A stretch of 64,000 nt of DNA from Mytilus galloprovincialis (lineage: Eukaryota > Mollusca > Bivalvia > Mytilida > Mytilidae): positions 15,092,863 through 15,156,862 of the forward strand of contig NC_134849.1 in the NCBI RefSeq assembly GCF_965363235.1, given 5' to 3'. The notes below the pieces were generated by a model. It saw only the letters and a list, made by a program, of their open reading frames with translations, was not told the origin of the DNA and did not search any database. Shown here piece after piece: positions 1-11,769 of this stretch. Position 1 is the stretch's first letter. Every line of letters begins with the position of its first letter. The position numbers were made by a program, and so were the translations under genes.

Positions 1-299
1 TAAATACATTTTATTTTGAAAATTCATCCTTACAGTACAAACTTAGCATGATTATAACGAGATGATGAAATGCACAGTTTCTGAATTTTAAAGGTTAACA
101 TTCGAATAGTATAAGTTGAATATGTGAAATTATAAATAAATAACCGAGATTCCTTATCATCGTCGTCTTTCATAGACTGAATAAAACTCCTCATCTTTCT
201 ACCTTCTTTGTTCAGTTCATATAGGACAGTATTTGAAATTTGAATTTGACCTCAACCGGAAGTCAGATATATAGATAAACAAAGAAAATTGGAATGCAT

Positions 300-975
300 T
301 AACATGTTATTCATTGTAGCAAATCATCAATGAATCACACCATGATAGCTAACAAAGTTAACAAATCATTTTCAAATCATTTCATATGATATTATAAGTT
401 AACAAATCATATCGCAATCACACCATTCTAGCTAACAAAGTTAACAAATCTCTTTCAAAAAAAGAGGGACGAAAGATACCAAAGGGACAGTCAAACTCAT
501 AAATCTAAAACAAACTGACAACGCCACGGCTAAAAATGAAAAAGACAAACAGAAAAACAAAAGTACACATGACACAACATAGAAAACTAAAGAATAAACA
601 ACACGAACCCCACCAAAAACTAGGGGTGATCTAAGGTGCTCCGGAAGGGTAAGCAGATCCTGCTCCACATGCGGCACCCGTCGTGTTGCTTATGTGATAA
701 CAAATCCGGTAAATAGTCTAATTCGGTAGGTCACATTCAGGAAAGGGAAGGGGATTGTAGTTACGACGTAAGGAACATATCCGATATCATTTGTGATACG
801 GTTATTCCATAACGGTCAACCAACTCGTGATGGCGTCCGTAAAATTTACGAAGGGATGATTTCAACTTCACCATTTGGAACTCTTGGTTCAAATCATTTC
901 ATACGATATTCTAAGTTAACAAACCATAAAGAAATCACACAAAAACAGAAACAAATTGCTTACAAACCATACAAT
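300..975. repeat. Two-unit tandem repeat of about 81 bp, second unit split by a Penelope fragment
   Basis: AGCTAACAAAGTTAACAAATC occurs near 350 and 431 in two otherwise matching units. The segment with CATTTCATATGATATT (373-409) recurs at 891-928 beyond the inserted fragment. The uninterrupted unit shows the pre-insertion sequence. Confidence 0.6.
460..887 (-). mobile_element. Penelope-like family A, 3' fragment with 6-bp target duplication
   Basis: The fragment carries the last codons of the family-A reverse transcriptase (the FYGRHHELVDRYG region) and the family's 3' tail ending in CGTCCCTC plus a T-run in element orientation. TTCAAA flanks both sides (454-459 and 888-893). It interrupts one unit of a local tandem repeat, so both boundaries are well defined. 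Confidence 0.65.
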
Positions 976-2458
976 TGAAAGAAATCACAAAGAAATCAGT
1001 TTTAGGGAATTTGTAAAATTCTGATTTGTTTATAATTTGTTTAATGAATCGCAAGCAAACGGTACTAACAAATCGCAGAATCACGATTTGAAAGAGATTT
1101 GAATACGATTTGAAACCAATTTGTTCATTTATTTTTCTGTTTGGGCCCTTCATTTCTGTGAAATAGATAAAAGTTATCTGCAGTAGTATACATATATAAA
1201 TAAATTAAAGTAAACCTTAATGTCTTTGAAGCTCCTTCTGATAATTTAAATAAATAATATTGATGTTTTGTTTTTAGAGTTTTAAAAATCGCACACAGAA
1301 TAGTTTTAAATAACATGAATAAGTATGTGAAACATGCAATATTTACCTAATGTTTGAGATCCACATTTAATGGGAAGCATCATATTCCGTAAGTTGTCAA
1401 CTATCTTCCTTTCTGAAAATGAGATATATACACACTTGAGTTATGCTAAAAAAAAAAGAACCAGTTTAAGCCAACGGTGTAAAATTCTCTGAGAACTTAA
1501 GCTGCAATATCAATACTAAAAGGTATCTCAAAAGACTATTTGAATCCATCTATGCTCAATCTGCTCCATGGAGGTGAACTTTGTTGTTGATAATTGCTGA
1601 ATTGATCTATGAAGAGTTTTAGAAAGACAATGTCAATATTGTATTGCTCTGAATTCAGAAAAAGTTTCAGTGTTATTTTTACTCAAAAATAAAGATTGCT
1701 ATTTTAAATTTTGTATACTGCATTTTTCTGAAATTGAAATATTTAATCTTTATTTGTTTCCATTAGTAGATTCAATACACGTGTTTGTTATATGTAAATG
1801 TCGTGTATATGTTATTTTTTTAACAGGTTATTGAATGTACTTGTATACTTGTATATTATTAATCGAATATTTTTAAGGATTTGTGATTCGTTAAAACTTG
1901 ATCACATGTACATTTGTATTAACTCAGATTGCACGCCAATACTGTTGTGTTAAGCTTTTCGTAGGTCAAAAACAGCATATTGCACAGGGCATACAGCATG
2001 TAACTAAAAATACATTCTAGAAATCCCCAATTTACATTGTTCATGCAATAGTTGTTGATTAAGTGCCAGTCTTTGTAAGAATCAGGCAATTTAGGTAAAA
2101 ATTAAAACATGATTAGAAAAAACCCACCAAGCTAATCATGTAATTTAATACTAACCATCATCCTGAGTTAAAAAGTGTAAGTGTTTCGTTTGTTTGTGTC
2201 TGGTAATATCAAATAACTTGGTTAGAAAATTGGTTAGAATGATAGCAAACTACAGAGTTATCTCCCCTTATTTGTTAATTTCTAGTGCATTTCAACCAAA
2301 TTGTATCTTCTATTACCAAAACAGAACATGGAAATGAATGTTATTTTTGTGCATAACTACATATTATGAACTGAAATCAATGTCAAATTGGGTGGGTTAT
2401 TTTGGGTCATGTTTTCACCACTGCCTGATTCTTAGGCAGACTGGCACTTAATAATATA
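976..2458. other. Non-coding, AT-rich; no gene recognised
   Basis: Both strands carry only short open frames with no recognisable domain or splice context. I see no clear repeat. Confidence 0.5.
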
Positions 2459-2602
2459 ACAATTGTAGCCTTTGGTAGAGGTCAATACGATGTTATATCG
2501 ACCTAGAGAAGCATATTGACCTTGGACTTCGTCCTCAGTCAATATGCTTCTCTTAGGTCGATATAACCTCGTATCGACCTCATACAAAGGCTATAATTGT
2601 AT
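2459..2602. mobile_element. Foldback element, family with TTCGTCCTC loop
   Basis: Two arms of about 60 bp (left reading AATTGTAGCCTTTG, right CAAAGGCTATAATTGT) form an almost perfect hairpin. The loop GGACTTCGTCCTC is shared with the hairpin at 9577-9653. Confidence 0.7.
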
Positions 2603-3712
2603 AATACACATGTTATACAGGTTGTTACTTGTATCAAGCCATCATATAAGTCATTACATTGTACAAGTAATTACTAGTACAATTTGTACTGAGAAAAAGA
2701 TAATAACTTGTACAAATCATTATTCGTCATTGGCCTATTTGTTTCTAACATGGCCTTTAAACAAATAAGTAATTACTTTGTAAAAAAGAATAAAATTTTG
2801 GCATGCAAGTACTTTTTATATAACCAAAATATGAGCAAAACTGTTCAGTTTAGTTGTCAAAACTAAAGTGTAAAGATGGGAATCAGTGTCGAAAAGATTA
2901 CTCATGATGAAATATTTAAATTGTGTGATGACAATAAATCTTCTAATAATTCACCCTCAAAGCCAGGGGTCTATGACTCATGGGACAAAATAGTCGTCAG
3001 AGAGATGTGAACTGATGGTAATGCAACTTCATACAAAATAGCATTGATCGATATCGATCAGTGAGCTTCCTTGTCTTGTATCAAATAGGTTTGTTCTATT
3101 ACGCTATACTTTTGTTTCCAATATATGATATTATTTATGCAACTGTCATGATTTATGTTTCAAAATTAAGGTAGAAGGGTTTCCTTTTATTTTTGCTTTC
3201 GTCTGTAACCTTTTAACATTTCAAAAACAATACTGATAAACTCTCCGAAAGAATTTACATACAAATACATAAAGAGAAAATAGTAAAAGAAAAAAGAAAA
3301 TACATGACAAATGACGAAAATGAATCCAGAATAAGGAAGACGTTTTTGAATAAAATATTTGACACAGAATAAGAAACAAATGCAATCCAAAGATAGTAAG
3401 TTATTATCTTTTTCTCTACAAAAATTGTACAAGTAATTACTGGTATGATGGCATCATACAAATAATAACATGAACACAGTTTTTGGACAATCAATAACCA
3501 GTGCAAAATTATAACATGTACACGACATATATTTATATATTATTCAATTAACAGCTTTTTCCAGGTGACTTTATCTATCAGGTTTGCATACTGCGGGTTT
3601 CAGTTTCAACGATAACTAGTAATGCTCTTAATAAAATCAAAACCAATCTTAACATTTGTAAGATAAATGGATAAGATTGCCCGATTTTGCAGTAAATGTC
3701 AAAAACACTTAC
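2603..3712. other. No gene recognised
   Basis: AT-rich sequence without recognisable coding potential. A 44-codon frame at 2876-3010 on the + strand has no family resemblance. Any further exons of the signal-peptide gene at 3713-3806 should lie here or further left, but I could not identify them. Confidence 0.4.
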
Positions 3713-3806
3713 CAAGCGTAGTGCATGATCCAGCTTTCACTTCATCATGCATCATCAGAGTCAACACAATGCAGATACTAAATATAGATACTTTTAAATT
3801 CAACAT
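3713..3806 (-). CDS. Partial: signal-peptide first exon of a small secreted protein
   Basis: An ATG in good context (AACATG) opens a 31-codon exon, MLNLKVSIFSICIVLTLMMH then DEVKAGSCTTL, a convincing signal peptide with cleavage near KA/GS. The exon ends in phase 1 at a consensus donor, G/GTAAGTG. A first Cys follows the predicted cleavage site. This resembles signal exons of molluscan Cys-rich peptide genes. No matching downstream exon was found at lower coordinates on this strand, so the gene may have a long intron or be a remnant. Confidence 0.42.
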
Positions 3807-3957
3807 GTTGTTTACATACGGCTGTGTCATAGGAACTGTGTAGTGAAACTGTGTGAAATTTTTTAAATGTTTTCTTCTACAGAGGGTCATAATGACGATA
3901 TTGCGTGTTTTTGAATGAACATATGTTACACAATTTAAAAAATCTATTTACTTGTTA

Positions 3958-6900
3958 CATGGAAAATGAAATAAAAGTTAATTTTAAAATAAGATATTTT
4001 ATTCACATTTTATCTTTTTATCAGCATTTACCCCCGGTCCCAAGTCAGGAGCGTCTGGTCTTTGTTAGTCTTGTATGCTTGTTAATTGTAGTTCGTTTAT
4101 ATGTTTTGGAGTTTAGTATGACGTCAATTTTCACTGAACTAGTACATATTTTTGTTTAGTTGCCCGGTAAAGCCTCCAGATGAGGGATTTTCTCGCTGTG
4201 TTGAAGAACCATTGATAGTCTTCGATTGTTTTCTTCTCGTCTCTTTGACACCTTCCTAATTTCAATCTTAATTTTATTCTTCAAATACTTGTATATTTTC
4301 TCACCAAACTACAGAGAGTCGATTATTTTCAAAAAAACATCATTAGGTTTCTCATAGCCTTGGGAACTTTCATTAATCAAATTAAGTTATTAAATGCATT
4401 TGGCGCGCCATTGTAACGATGATATTAAGTTTGACTCATTTGAAAGTTTAAAAATATTTGTTTCCTGTGAGTTTAAATTTTTTTTAAACTGCTGCTATTA
4501 TAAAATATGTATTTTATATTTTTGTTCAACTTAAGATTCGTGTTCAATCCCTCCTCTCTTCATCGGTTACTTGATAAGATGTCAGTTCCATAGTTCAATG
4601 ATTCATAGAACGTTTATATTACATACTGTAAAGATTGATCAACTGCATAAGTCCAAGTATTTATTTTTAAAGATATTTTACACAAAAGACAGCCTGAAAA
4701 GGTTTAAGACCAGGTGTGTATAACAAAAGAATTATTTTGTTAAACTACTATAAAAACGAGACACTAAAAGTCATCCAGCAGGAACATTTAAAAAGGACAA
4801 AAAACGTTGTTATATTTCTTATGCCGTATCAAAGTCATTAATTATTTATTTGCGATTAAAGGTATGTATGCTTGCTGTATTTGTTTGCATATATATACTG
4901 GCAATATTTCATTACTGGTTATTATCGATATTTTCTTGTTGAACATTTATGCATTTAACAATATAATTTTTTCTTGTTTAGACATATTGTCTAGCTAAGG
5001 TTGATAGCTGTATTTGTGTAGATTTCTTTAAGCAATTTACAGTGTAAGAGGACACGGGTTTATACAAAACCCAAACGTATGTGTGTATGTTTTTCTTTTC
5101 AGTACAGAAAACAATATAAGAAAATAGTTTCCTTTCAAAATTACACAAATGACACTAATATCTGCCCCAAATACTAACAACGACAGTGTGCGTATAACAT
5201 ATATTAAGGATGTTCGCTTCTCTGTTTAAACATAACAAGCTTTTTAAAAGACTGTTATGAATTGATGGTATATAAATAAAGAAACTAAAAAAGTAGAAAA
5301 AAATGGAGGGTCTGTGTGTATGTTTTCGAGATATAAGCCATTGAAAATTTAGCGGGAAATAATTCTCTCTAGATTTTTCATACATATGACATTGGCCCCT
5401 TTTTTGTTTCAAAAACTATGAACAAATAACAAGGATTTTATAAGACTTTGAAAAATGGCTTTTAAAACTTTATGTTATAAAATTATGAAAAAAAGTAGGG
5501 GTTAGTGGTCAAATTTTCTTGTTTCTATTTTTACGAATATTGACGGTCCGTGTAACACTTACCAATTCAAAGTTTTAAAAAGTTTTGAAATTTTAGTTTT
5601 TTCGAATTTTGATCAAAGTTTTAAAATATCAAAATTCCAAATTGTGTAAAAGTTTTATAATTTTGAAATTTTAACCAAATAATTAAAATATTAAAATTCT
5701 AAATATCATTTTAAAACTTGATAGTTTAGGAATTTGATCAAACTTTAAAAATACTAAACCTAACGTGCAATTTTGATTATTTCACTTTTTGAAAGTTTGA
5801 TTTTTTGATTTTTTTATGAAAATATCAAAAATAGAAAAGGGGCGAAAAAGGGGTACCTGTAAACTGCGAAACGAAATAAAAGTGGAACGAAACGAAACAA
5901 AATGAAATGAAAACATACTGATACTTAAAAGTTAATGTATGAAAAAAAAAACACATTCGTGTGTGATCTCTGGAGCCTCTGGCCTTTTAAGTCTTGTATG
6001 ATCTTAATTTTAGTTCATTGTTATATTTCGAACATGGAAAATGAAATAAAAGTTAATTTTAAAATAAGATATTTTATTCACATTTTATCTTTTTATCAGC
6101 ATTTACCCCCGGTCCCAAGTCAGGAGCGTCTGGTCTTTGTTAGTCTTGTATGCTTGTTAATTGTAGTTCGTTTATATGTTTTGGAGTTTAGTATGACGTC
6201 AATTTTCACTGAACTAGTACATATTTTTGTTTAGTTGCCCGGTAAAGCCTCCAGATGTGGGATTTTCTCGCTGTGTTGAAGAACCATTGATAGTCTTCGA
6301 TTGTTTTCTTCTCGTCTCTTTGACACCTTCCTAATTTCAATCTTAATTTTATTCTTCAAATACTTGTATATTTTCTCACCAAACTACAGAGAGTCGATTA
6401 TTTTCAAAAAAACATCATTAGGTTTCTCATAGCCTTGGGAACTTTCATTAATCAAATTAAGTTATTAAATGCATTTGGCGCGCCATTGTAACGATGATAT
6501 TAAGTTTGACTCATTTGAAAGTTTAAAAATATTTGTTTCCTGTGAGTTTAAATTTTTTTTAAACTGTTGCTATTATAAAATATGTATTTTATATTTTTGT
6601 TCAACTTAAGATTCGTGTTCAATCCCTCCTCTCTTCATCAGTTACTTGATAAGAAGTCAGTTCCATAGTTCAATGATTCATAGAACGTTTATATTACATA
6701 CTGTAAAGATTGATCAACTGCATAAGTCCAAGTATTTATTTTTAAAGATATTTTACACAAAAGACAGCCTGAAAAGGTTTAAGACCAGGTGTGTATAACA
6801 AAAGAATTATTTTGTTAAACTACTATAAAAACGAGACACTAAAAGTCATCCAGCAGGAACATTTAAAAAGGACAAAAAACGTTGTTATATTTCTTATGCC

Positions 6901-8105
6901 GTATCAAAGTCATTAATTATTTATTTGCGATTAAAGGTATGTACGCTTGCTGTATTTGTTTGCATATATATACTGGCAATATTTCATTACTGGTTATTAT
7001 CGATATTTTCTTGTTGAACATTTATGCATTTAACAATATAATTTTTTCTTGTTTAGACATATTGTCTAGCTAAGGTTGATAGCTGTATTTGTGTAGATTT
7101 CTTTAAGCAATTTACAGTGTAAGAGGACACGGGTTTATACAAAACCCAAACGTATGTGTGTATGTTTTTCTTTTCAGTACAGAAAACAATATAAGAAAAC
7201 AGTTTCCTTTCAAAATTACACAAATGACACTTATATCTGCCCCAAATACTAACAACGACAGTGTGCGTATAACATATATTAAGGATGTTCGCTTCTCTGT
7301 TTAAACATAACAAGCTTTTTAAAAGACTGTTATGAATTGATGGTATATAAATAAAGAAACTAAAAAAGTAGAAAAAAATGGAGGGTCTGTGTGTATGTTT
7401 TCGAGATATAAGCCATTGAAAATTTAGCGGGAAATAATTCTCTCTAGATTTTTCATACATATGAAATTGGCCCCTTTTTTGTTTCAAAAACTATGAACAA
7501 ATAACAAGGATTTTATAAGACTTTGAAAAATGGCTTTTAAAACTTTATGTTATAAAATTATGAAAAAAAGTAGGGGTTAGTGGTCAAATTTTCTTGTTTC
7601 TATTTTTACGAATATTGACGGTCCGTGTAACACTTATCAATTCAAAGTTTTAAAAAGTTTTGAAATTTTAGTTTTTTCGAATTTTGATCAAAGTTTTAAA
7701 ATATCAAAATTCCAAATTGTGTAAAAGTTTTATAATTTTGAAATTTTAACCAAATAATTAAAATATTAAAATTCTAAATATCATTTTAAAACTTGATAGT
7801 TTAGGAATTTGATCAAACTTTAAAAATACTAAACCTAACGTGCAATTTTGATTATTTCACTTTTTGAAAGTTTGATTTTTTGATTTTTTTATGAAAATAT
7901 CAAAAATAGAAAAGGGGCGAAAAAGGGGTACCTGTAAACTGCGAAACGAAATAAAAGTGGAACAAAACGAAACAAAATGAAATGAAAACATACTGATACT
8001 TAAAAGTTAATGTATGGAAAAAAAACACATTCGTGTGTGATCTCTGGAGCCTCTGGCCTTTTAAGTCTTGTATGATCTTAATTTTAGTTCATTGTTATAT
8101 TTCGG
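3958..8105. repeat. Tandem duplication of a 2.07-kb segment
   Basis: Unit 1 (3958-6032) and unit 2 (6033-8105) are nearly identical, with a handful of substitutions by eye over 2 kb and an offset of 2075 bp. Each begins CATGGAAAATGAAAT and ends in a Penelope-tail relic at TTATATTTCG. Only unit 2 is followed by the rest of that tail, so the breakpoint fell inside it. Each unit carries one older Penelope-tail relic, an AT-rich block and no gene. The few differences imply a recent event. Confidence 0.88.
4026..4300 (+). mobile_element. Penelope family-B-type 3' tail relic (in duplication unit 1)
   Basis: It carries the tail landmarks in order: CCCAAGTCAGGAGCGTCTGG, TTGGAGTTTAGTATGACGTC, a CACTGAACTAGT block, then TCTCTTTGACACCTTCC. 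The second copy is at 6101-6375 in unit 2. Confidence 0.6.
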
Positions 8106-9249
8106 AGTTTTGTATGACATCTATTATCACTAAAGCATCACTGATCACGTAAACAATTTTGTGTAGGGGCCAGCTGAAGCACACCTAGCACAACATTCAT
8201 TGCGAAACCATAAATTAAGTTTTCCTTCCGCATCATTACTTGGAACCGAAATCAATCATAAAAGGCAATACATTATCGTCATGCAATCGATAAAAAAGAA
8301 AACAAAACGTTTTAACTTGCATGCGACCGAAGCGCTTTTTCTGGATCTACCTTCATCAAAAACGTCAAAAAGGCGAATAATGCTATTTGGCCTACTGCGA
8401 GTTGATCAGTTTTCACTGTTACCTCTAAATGTTGGGCACTGGGGACCCCAAATAGCTCTGAATTATTTATCTCAAACGCTTAACTTATATTATTTTGTAC
8501 ATTAATAAGGCCGTTAGTTTTCTCGTTTGAATTGTTTTTGTTTTACATTGTCATGTCGGGGCCTTTTATAGTTGACTATGCGGTATGGGCTTTGCTCATT
8601 GTTGAAGGCCGTACAGTGACCTATAGTTGTTAATTTCTGTGTCATTTTGGTCATTTGTGGAGAGTTGTCTCATTGGCAATCATACCACATCTTCTCTTTT
8701 TTTTTTATTATTTTATGCCGGTTAAGTAGGTTAAAATTTCTTTTTTTAATACTAGTAGATGCACAACCTTAAAATTGCAGGATACTGTTAACCAATGGGA
8801 TGTCTGATATGTTTTATAAAAATCGACTTCTTCTTTTAATTATTTATTTTGTAATTAAAAATGATTGGATATATTTCGTGGTATTTATTCTTAACTAAGA
8901 AAGATTATTATCAGAGCCGTGTTTACAGGAACTCCTCTTTTCGCCCCTTTTCTATTTTTGATATCATAATCAAAAATCCAAAAAATCAATCTTTCAAAAA
9001 GTGAAATAATCAAAATTGCACGTATTTTAAAAGTTTTATCAAATTTCTAAACTATAAAATTTTAAAATGATATTTAGAATTTTAATATTTTAATTATTTG
9101 GTTAAAATTTCAAAATTTCAAAACTTGGAAATTTGGAATTTGGAATTTTGATATTTTAGAACTTTGATCAAAATTCCAAAAATCTAAAATTTCAAAACTT
9201 TTTAAAACTTTGAATTGATAAGTGTTACACGGACCATTGACGCTTTGTT
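7608..9249. repeat. Inverted pair of 330-bp AT-rich blocks
   Basis: The block at 7608-7945 (also 5533-5872) reads from GACGGTCCGTGTAACAC to GGCGAAAAAGGGG and CTGTAAAC. It recurs in inverse orientation at 8917-9249, from GTTTACAGGAACTCC to GTGTTACACGGACC. The interior is quasi-repetitive TTTTGAAATTTT-type sequence. The arms flank about 970 bp holding two repeat tails. Confidence 0.65.
8503..8705 (+). repeat. Interspersed repeat, type a (GGCCGTTAG...CCACATCTTC)
   Basis: It runs from AATAAGGCCGTTAG through GGTATGGGCTTTGCTCATTG to TTGTCTCATTGGCAATCAT, ending ACCACATCTTC plus a T-run. Close copies occur at 36617-36805 (-), 50449-50635 and 58030-58222 (+). It is non-coding and is probably the 3' end of a retroelement. 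Confidence 0.7.
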
Positions 9250-9576
9250 TCTATTAATACATATAGTGGTGGTCAATATAAAACTGTTAGATTTATAACG
9301 TAATGACGTCGCACATAACAACCACGGAGGAAGCGCTGCTTCAGAAAGGAAATTTGCTTTATCAGGAGATTTCAAGAGTTTTATGTTAAATGTAGACGAT
9401 AAAAATATAAGAATGCTAATGCAACAAGCTATGATGTTTTTAAGAAAAAATTATATTCTCAATAACATATTAACATTTTTGCAAAATACAATTAAAAAAT
9501 ACACAGAAAGAACATTAAACGACATTTTCCTAATACTTTATTTAATTAATTAATGACTTTCACTTCGTCGATAAGT

Positions 9577-9653
9577 TATATTTGGACCTGTTAGATTATA
9601 TTGACACTCGGATTTCGTCCTCGGTCAATATAATTTGAACAGGTCCATATATA
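9577..9653. mobile_element. Foldback element, TTCGTCCTC-loop family, short copy
   Basis: The arms ATATTTGGACCTGTTAG and its complement flank a loop reading CGGATTTCGTCCTCGG. The loop and adjoining ATATTGAC match the hairpin at 2459-2602, so they are one family with different outer arms. Confidence 0.6.
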
Positions 9654-9689
9654 ATGTATTGACCTGGTCAAAAGTCCATTATTGATATA

Positions 9690-10090
9690 TATATAATAAC
9701 TGATGATTTGAATTAAAATGTCAAAACTGTTCATGCTGTATGAATAATTTTCATAAATATCTAGGTTTAATCATTAGCCAGTGATTTTCACCAACATGTG
9801 ACTTATTTATTAGATGTTTTTACTTGTACTTAGCTTATACGTTTCGGTATTACGGTTTCAGGGTATAAGAAGTATAAAAAAAAAACAATTAGAAGTTTGT
9901 CACGTGTTTAGAGATCGCTTAGTTGGTATTTCTCAAATTATTAATACTAACAAATGCTCCAACAAAGTTTTCGTTTCCTTTTAATTTTTGTATGTAGAAA
10001 GTTGTGAAAGTATACTGTGTATACTCTTTGATAACTCAATGGCATAACATATTACGGAAGGTTTTTTGGGGACACGTTTTGTTTTCTATC
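9690..10090. other. No gene recognised
   Basis: AT-rich non-coding DNA between a foldback element and a degenerate tandem block. I see no recognisable feature. Confidence 0.4.
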
Positions 10091-11730
10091 ATTTCTTTTT
10101 ATTTTAAATAAATGTAAATAAATTCTTTAACTTATACACCATAGTATCATATTTTGTGTTTAAATACTTTTTTATACGCACTTTATTTGTAATGTTATTC
10201 ATGATTGATTTTTATTTTAATTGTGTACACTCTTTATAATCGAGAGTTTACAATTATTTCAGATTGAGAAGTTATTTTATCATTATTTTCTTTTGATTTA
10301 CAAAAAACAAATCAGTGACATGACGCTCGAATAAAAAGAAAGTTAAAAAGGCCAAATAAAATATGGAGCATGGTGATTGCTGTTTTTTATGATTTATACA
10401 CTTCTTATACTTGATAGTGTTCATCGTCTCAACCCGTGCATGTTGCAATCGTGTCATGTTTATTAGTTAACATTTCATTCGTTCATATCTTTTTTTTTAA
10501 TTCAATTTCATCATCTCCGCACATTCAAGTTGAAAATCTTTCATTTTGATCAGTTACTTTTCAATATTTTATTTTTATTTTTAATATTTTGAAATATGTT
10601 TTTTTTAACTAACGCGTCATCTTTTTATATTATGTGCTTAAATACTTGTGTCTTATTTGATACGCACTTTATTTGAAATGTACTAAATAAACTAATCCAA
10701 GATACCTGGATTGAATTTTGTATAAGCGCTAACATGCGTTTCGTCTACAAAAAACAAATCAGTGACGCTCGAATAAAAAAAAAGTTAGAAAGGCCAAAAA
10801 AGAATGGAGTTGAAGAGCATGATGGTTGTTGTTGTTTTTATTATGATTTATACACATTCTTATATTCGATAGTGTTCCCAATCTCAACCCGTGCATTTTC
10901 AAATCCTATTATGTTGATTAGTTAACCTGTGGTATTTTTTTTAATTCAATTTTCCTATCTCTACTCATTCATGTTACAATTTTGTTATATTATTTGTTAT
11001 CTTTTCATTATTTTGGTTTTATTACCCAACTTCAATATTTTGAAATACCTATTTTTACTAATATGCCATCGTATCATACTTGATATAGAAATATTTGTGT
11101 CTTAATTGATACGCATTTTCCTTTAACAATGTTAAAATTAAATTTACGTCCATATTGTTGTTTACTATAGATATTTTGTAAGTGTATACACTTTTGAAAT
11201 TAGATAGTATTCTACATTTTTACTCCACCAAGTATTGAAATATTTTTAGATATATATTTTAACTAACACGTCTGTTTAGAAATACTTATGTATTTTTAAT
11301 ACACACTTTATTTTTAATGTACGTCATTAAAACTGTTTACTATAAAATGTATACTTCCTCTATTGGATATTATTCCCTATCTCTACTCGACCATGTTAAA
11401 TTCATCTCGTGTTATTTAATATGTACATTCATTTTTTTTTTTGCTATCTTATTATAACATTTCTTTAATATTGTTTCATTTTCATTGGAAAATGTCTGTA
11501 CCAAATCAAACATTTAAAAGTTATTTTTTCACTCGTTCCGTTGAAAATTGTTTGATTTTGTTAGTTTTTATTGACTATTTTGTAAATCCCGTAGGACTTC
11601 CAATTCTTTTGTTGAAAGGTTTTTCACGTGATCGTATCTTATTTAGGATGTTTAACTACTTGTACCCTTTATTTAATACGCATTTTATTTTAAATGTTCT
11701 TCCTAGTAGTTGTTTACAATTTCTCTGTTA
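10090..11730. repeat. Degenerate long-period tandem block upstream of gene A
   Basis: A marker resembling ATACGCACTTTATTTGAAATG recurs near 10174, 10660, 11110, 11302 and 11670, each within a longer diverged unit. Two units share a 150-bp stretch starting CAAATCAGTGAC and ending TCAACCCGTGCAT (10305-10442, 10752-10892). The block ends about 40 bp before the gene A start codon and so covers its likely promoter. Confidence 0.45.
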
Positions 11731-11769
11731 ACGACGATCGTTTGCTTCACTTGAATCTATACACAAACC

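Noticed and set aside
2876-3010. 44-codon + strand frame MGISVEKITHDEIF
   Set aside because: It has no homology I recognise, no splice partners, and lies in AT-rich non-coding DNA.
7053-7487. 144-codon - strand frame in the duplicated segment
   Set aside because: There is no recognisable domain; the duplicate at 5155-5412 is interrupted, as expected of non-coding sequence.
8200-8505. 101-codon frame MRNHKLSFPSASLL
   Set aside because: It begins in a Penelope tail relic and runs into a type a repeat; composition is not gene-like.
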